DNA of 51,509 bases from JBKQHQ01 sp052148715 (GTDB lineage: Bacteria > Pseudomonadota > Alphaproteobacteria > Rhizobiales > Xanthobacteraceae). The translations under genes were made by a program, and so were the position numbers. Below, one piece after another: positions 49,207 through 51,509 of the stretch (the stretch's first letter is position 1; every line of letters starts with the position of its first letter). Location: assembly GCA_052148715.1 (NCBI GenBank), contig JBKQHQ010000251.1, positions 1-51,509 on the forward strand, given 5' to 3'. The notes under the pieces are model-generated. The model searched no databases and was not told where the DNA came from. It worked only from the letters and a program-made list of their open reading frames with translations.

Positions 49207-49779
49207 CTAGGCGTGCTCGGCTTCGTCCAAGTGTTTCGTGATCAGGCGCCCCAGAGTGTTTAGCTCTTCTGGTTCGAAGACTTCACGTAGGGTGAGGGAT
49301 AATTCATCTGGCGCCAAAGCTTCAAGCGCCTTCTCAAGTGCAGATTTGTCGTGATTATTGTTTGTTGTCTTTGGGGTTCGTCCTTTGCGGCTCCCTTTTT
49401 TCGTAAGTAGACTGTTGGCACTGCGAATACTCAGCTTGCCATCGTTGCCCAAATTAGCAACGCGTTGCTGATTTTCTATCTGGGCGAGCTTGTCTTTATT
49501 TTTCGCCAGCCTCATGTACAAGGTGGCTGTCGTTTGTGGAATTTTTGGGCAATTGTCCGTGAGCCAATCCGACCATTTTCCATTAGCGTCAGCCTTGGCT
49601 TGGTTCAACAGTTCGCCTGCCTTGATGGCGTGTTGGAGTGATGTTTTATACCCGTCCAGTTGGGCGGCAACTGCGGCTTCATGGGCAGCGATGATTTTTG
49701 CGGCAAGCGACGGCGGCTCAACAAGGTCGATTGGAGCCCGGGTTGATCCTTCAGCAGTCAGGGTCGGGACTATGCTCAT
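49207..49779 (-). CDS. DUF3102-like protein
   Basis: 190 residues, soluble, helix-rich. The middle reads KIIAAHEAAVAAQLDGYKTSL, AIKAGELLNQAKADANGKWSDW, PQTTATLYMRLAKNKDKLA, which is the DUF3102 pattern (a helical domain found next to ParB-like and replication genes in phages and islands). The rest is a linker with KKGSRKGRTPKTTNNN and an acidic C-terminus. Start ATG 49779 follows GGGAGGGAGCG and overlaps the stop of the AlpA-like gene by 4 bp (ATGA). Function is unknown. Confidence 0.78.
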   Translation of the reverse strand: MSIVPTLTAEGSTRAPIDLVEPPSLAAKIIAAHEAAVAAQLDGYKTSLQHAIKAGELLNQAKADANGKWSDWLTDNCPKIPQTTATLYMRLAKNKDKLAQIENQQRVANLGNDGKLSIRSANSLLTKKGSRKGRTPKTTNNNHDKSALEKALEALAPDELSLTLREVFEPEELNTLGRLITKHLDEAEHA

Positions 49780-49982
49780 CGCTCCCTCCCCTCGACCATC
49801 GCCCGCAACGCGGTCTCGCATTCGCTTCGGAGCCAACGGCTTGAGTTCGGGCCGATCCGGACCGGACGGGGATATCGGCCCTTGCGAATGCCGCGATACA
49901 GCGTAGCGGGGTCAATTGGTTTGGTGCCGCCGAAGAAGCCGCAGACCTCGGTGCGGTCTAGGAGTTCAGGTGGGTTTTGCAT
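49776..49982 (-). CDS. AlpA/excisionase-like HTH regulator
   Basis: 68 residues. The chain LLDRTEVCGFFGGTKPIDPATLYRGIRKGRYPRPVRIGPNSSRW is the usual AlpA/MerR-like winged-HTH of integrative elements, where TLYRGIRKGRYP is the recognition helix and wing. Such small proteins control excision or integrase genes of genomic islands. The ATG at 49982 has GAGGTGAC. It is coupled to the DUF3102 gene by an ATGA overlap. No integrase is in the window. Confidence 0.8.
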   Translation of the reverse strand: MQNPPELLDRTEVCGFFGGTKPIDPATLYRGIRKGRYPRPVRIGPNSSRWLRSECETALRAMVEGRER

Positions 49983-50056
49983 TGTGTGTCACCTCGTTTG
50001 CGGGTGACAACATGCCTCGCGAGCAAAGCCGATTGTAAGCCAAATAAATGGGGAGC

Positions 50057-50293
50057 TTATTTATCGTTAGCCTTGCGCGACGCATTGTTGGACTTACGCA
50101 TCGCAGTGACGGCTTGGCGAACGGTTTGGGTGCTCGTGCAGAGTGCCGAGGCGATATCCTCGAATGCCTGTTCCGAGTTGCCAGGGTGATGCTCATAGGC
50201 AAGCGCTGCTGCAACGGTTTGTGCAAACCGCTCTGACTTCTTAGGGCGACCACGACGACGGGGAGTTACCTTGACACGGTCATTGGTGATCAT
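50057..50293 (-). CDS. HTH-like island protein, N-terminus apparently lost
   Basis: 78 residues from ATG 50293 with RRGRPKKSERFAQTVAAALAYE and SEQAFEDIASALCTSTQTVRQAVTAMRK, a helix-turn-helix-like ending. The same frame is open and protein-like further upstream to about 50413 (LRWLYHGDLRPLAAIISEGH and then IPDAAALNLLAEMI), but that part has no start codon, and beyond it lies a broken XRE regulator on the other strand. I infer that the gene lost its 5' end. It could be translated from the internal ATG, but no clear ribosome site is present. Confidence 0.55.
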   Translation of the reverse strand: MITNDRVKVTPRRRGRPKKSERFAQTVAAALAYEHHPGNSEQAFEDIASALCTSTQTVRQAVTAMRKSNNASRKANDK

Positions 50294-50436
50294 CTCAGCA
50301 AGGAGATTGAGCGCTGCTGCATCGGGTATGTGACCTTCGGAGATTATTGCAGCAAGTGGCCTGAGATCGCCGTGATAGAGCCATCGAAGAACGGTAGCCG
50401 TCGCGCCTACCTTGCATTTTCGGTTCGCACGAAATC

Positions 50437-50631
50437 AGTTCATCGCCGTGATGACATGCGCAATAGATCGACCGTCACGGATGAGAGCAACTCCAGCCCT
50501 GCCGGCAAGGCCTTGACGTGCTGGAACTATTGCGGATCGTCGAAGCCCTGAAGGGCGATCCACGCGCGGTATTCATGGACATTATTGTACGTCGAGGCGG
50601 GACAAAAACGCGGATCAGGCGCCCCCGATGA
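50437..50631 (+). pseudogene. Broken XRE-family regulator
   Basis: Two plus-strand frames give parts of one XRE-type protein. The first frame reads TKSVHRRDDMRN near 50430-50465, the usual start before the HTH. The second frame reads LDVLELLRIVEALKGDPRAV and FMDIIVRR (50512-50600), which is the last helix after the HTH in many XRE proteins. The HTH core between them is missing or shifted. It overlaps nothing intact and is one of several broken genes in the island. Confidence 0.6.
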
Positions 50632-50634
50632 CAC

Positions 50635-51267
50635 TTACCACGTAACCCGATGCGATTTACCGAACGTCGGCCAAAATGGGTCCACCGCACGGATTGCGGA
50701 TATCATCTCCATAGCGATATCAGTGGGCAATTCATTGAGTGCAGCGCCGGCATCCGTGATTTGAAGGTCGTCCTCCCATTCGTCGAGGTCATCGGGATCG
50801 GGCTGTGTCGAGCCAATCCGATTTGAGCCGACAACCCCGCTTCCAAAATCGGTCGTCTGATAGAGCAACTTGCTGACGCCGCGACGGGGCCGAATTACCC
50901 TGAGCGCCAAGAGAAGGACGACGACTTTCCGCCTCGAAGAAAGGCCCGCGTACTTATCCGTGAGTAGCTTTTGTTGTGAAGGTAGCCCATGCTCAAAAGT
51001 GCCTGGGGCCCATTGGACGTGCAGCATGGGCGTCGGCCATGGCGACGGTGCCGTACCGACATTCTCTGGGCCAACATCTTCTTCTACTATGAGTTCGTAC
51101 AACATCCACTCCATCACCTCAGCTTGGCTGTATGGGTCGATGTGGCGGCGCACAGCGTCCAGCCCAATTGCTGTGGTCATCGCGTAGCAGTGTGCCGCTA
51201 GCAATCCACGCTCGACTGATCCGCTCTTGAACTGCCCGGCATCGAAGGTCAGGAGGGGTAGCGACAT
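50635..51267 (-). CDS. Protein of unknown function in the island
   Basis: 210 residues, soluble, starting MSLPLLTFDAGQFKSGSVERGLLAAHCYAMTTAIG. Residues YSQAEVMEWMLYELIVEEDVGP and ALRVIRPRRGVSKLLYQTTDFGSG read as a globular chain; the end is acidic then ends VDPFWPTFGKSHRVTW. No family known to me. Its ATG (51267) shares a base with the stop of the mini-protein gene (TGATG), so translation is probably coupled to it. No other ribosome site is seen. Confidence 0.65.
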   Translation of the reverse strand: MSLPLLTFDAGQFKSGSVERGLLAAHCYAMTTAIGLDAVRRHIDPYSQAEVMEWMLYELIVEEDVGPENVGTAPSPWPTPMLHVQWAPGTFEHGLPSQQKLLTDKYAGLSSRRKVVVLLLALRVIRPRRGVSKLLYQTTDFGSGVVGSNRIGSTQPDPDDLDEWEDDLQITDAGAALNELPTDIAMEMISAIRAVDPFWPTFGKSHRVTW

Positions 51268-51410
51268 CACGTCGTCCAACGTCGGTCTAATTGCTCAATC
51301 AAATGGGCGATCGAGTAACGGCCTTTGCGACCGCACTTCTCGCAAGAGACGTTGAGGTACTCGAGCTTGCCGACAAGATCGGCGGGGGTTATGGAGCCTT
51401 CGCGGGGCAT
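51267..51410 (-). CDS. CxxC mini-protein (47 residues)
   Basis: MPREGSITPADLVGKLEYLN, then VSCEKCGRKGRYSIAHLIEQ and a short tail. The Cys pair CEKC with CGRKGRY looks like half a zinc ribbon. I recognise the pattern ADL(I/V)GKL...C.KCGR.GRY as a small protein repeated in Bradyrhizobium-type genomes; there it is usually 80-90 residues, so this copy is short or truncated at its C-terminus. The ATG at 51410 lies 2 bp after the TAA of the preceding partial gene, and its stop overlaps the start of the next gene. Two decayed copies occur at 42039 and 42813. It is short, but the coupling and the repeats support it. Confidence 0.72.
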   Translation of the reverse strand: MPREGSITPADLVGKLEYLNVSCEKCGRKGRYSIAHLIEQLDRRWTT

Positions 51411-51412
51411 GG

Positions 51413-51509
51413 TTAGCCTGTGAGGCTTGCTACCTGATTGTCTTCCAAGAGATATTTTTTCGCGTCGGCCTTTATTATACCGTCAAGGTAAGCTCTTGGA
51501 TTGGCGCCT
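51413..51509 (-). CDS. C-terminal end of an island gene (cut by right edge)
   Basis: The last 31 codons of a minus-strand frame: GANPRAYLDGIIKADAKKYL and ten more residues to TAA at 51413. 'NPRAYL..II' resembles the ends of phage or plasmid replication and helicase-loader-like proteins, but this is too short to assign. It heads a chain of three genes with almost no spacing (2 bp, then 1 bp overlap). Confidence 0.6.
   Translation of the reverse strand, partial: GANPRAYLDGIIKADAKKYLLEDNQVASLTG

Noticed and set aside
45467..51509. tRNA gene or attachment site at the island border
   Set aside because: No cloverleaf or CCA-type tRNA end and no matching direct repeats could be seen; the right border is outside the window.

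Overview
The window looks like the chromosome of a high-GC alphaproteobacterium of the order Hyphomicrobiales (Rhizobiales), probably close to Bradyrhizobium, Rhodopseudomonas or Xanthobacteraceae. This is inferred from the gene order thrS - yidD - iron-sulfur scaffold - folE - hisI, the DUF2336/Hpt/response-regulator group, the many ABC importers with amidohydrolases, the Omp25-like porin, and intergenic palindromes of a type common in that group. No rRNA, tRNA, CRISPR array or intact transposase was seen.

Layout. (1) 1-13.4 kb is mostly housekeeping: a membrane protein cut by the left edge, thrS, yidD, a ClpP-like periplasmic protein, a NifU-like scaffold, folE, hisI, a CoA-ester lyase with a MaoC dehydratase, a lytic transglycosylase, a DUF2336 protein, an Hpt protein with a CheY-like regulator (three CtrA-like TTAA-N7 sites lie in front of these units), nadK, cutA and a His-rich secreted protein behind a cluster of CTGAAC/GTTCAG boxes. 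(2) 13.4-19.6 kb holds a lipoprotein, a gamma-resorcylate-type decarboxylase, a CtpA protease, a secreted FGE/SUMF1-domain protein, a repeat cluster and a small secreted protein. (3) 19.8-35.8 kb is a catabolic and transport region. A complete branched-chain-amino-acid-type ABC importer (livFGMH plus binding protein) is divergent from a DUF1185 protein, an HpaB-type flavin monooxygenase and an enamidase-like cyclic amidohydrolase. A second set follows: two NMT1/SsuA-type binding proteins, a thioesterase, an SDR, a LigI-like amidohydrolase, an ATPase, a permease and a secreted double-ABM protein. The likely job is uptake and ring opening of an aromatic or N-heterocyclic compound. (4) 35.9-45.2 kb carries secreted and envelope proteins, a Tat-exported multicopper oxidase, an Omp25-like porin, a DUF3108 protein, two tiny secreted His/Cys-rich proteins and an acyl-CoA-dehydrogenase-fold monooxygenase. 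(5) 45.2-51.5 kb is a visibly AT-richer accessory island. It begins with a broken caspase-domain gene and contains an unknown secreted protein, several frameshifted or fused gene remnants, an AlpA-like regulator coupled to a DUF3102 protein, a broken XRE regulator, and a three-gene chain at the right edge with a 47-residue CxxC mini-protein. It reads as a decaying integrative or phage-satellite element.

The strongest candidate for an undescribed system is the 19.9-27.8 kb divergon. An enamidase, known from anaerobic nicotinate fermentation, is translationally coupled to an HpaB-type monooxygenase and preceded by a DUF1185 protein, next to a dedicated importer and without the other known nicotinate genes. 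The second interest is the repeated mini-protein (three copies, one intact and coupled) in and around the island.
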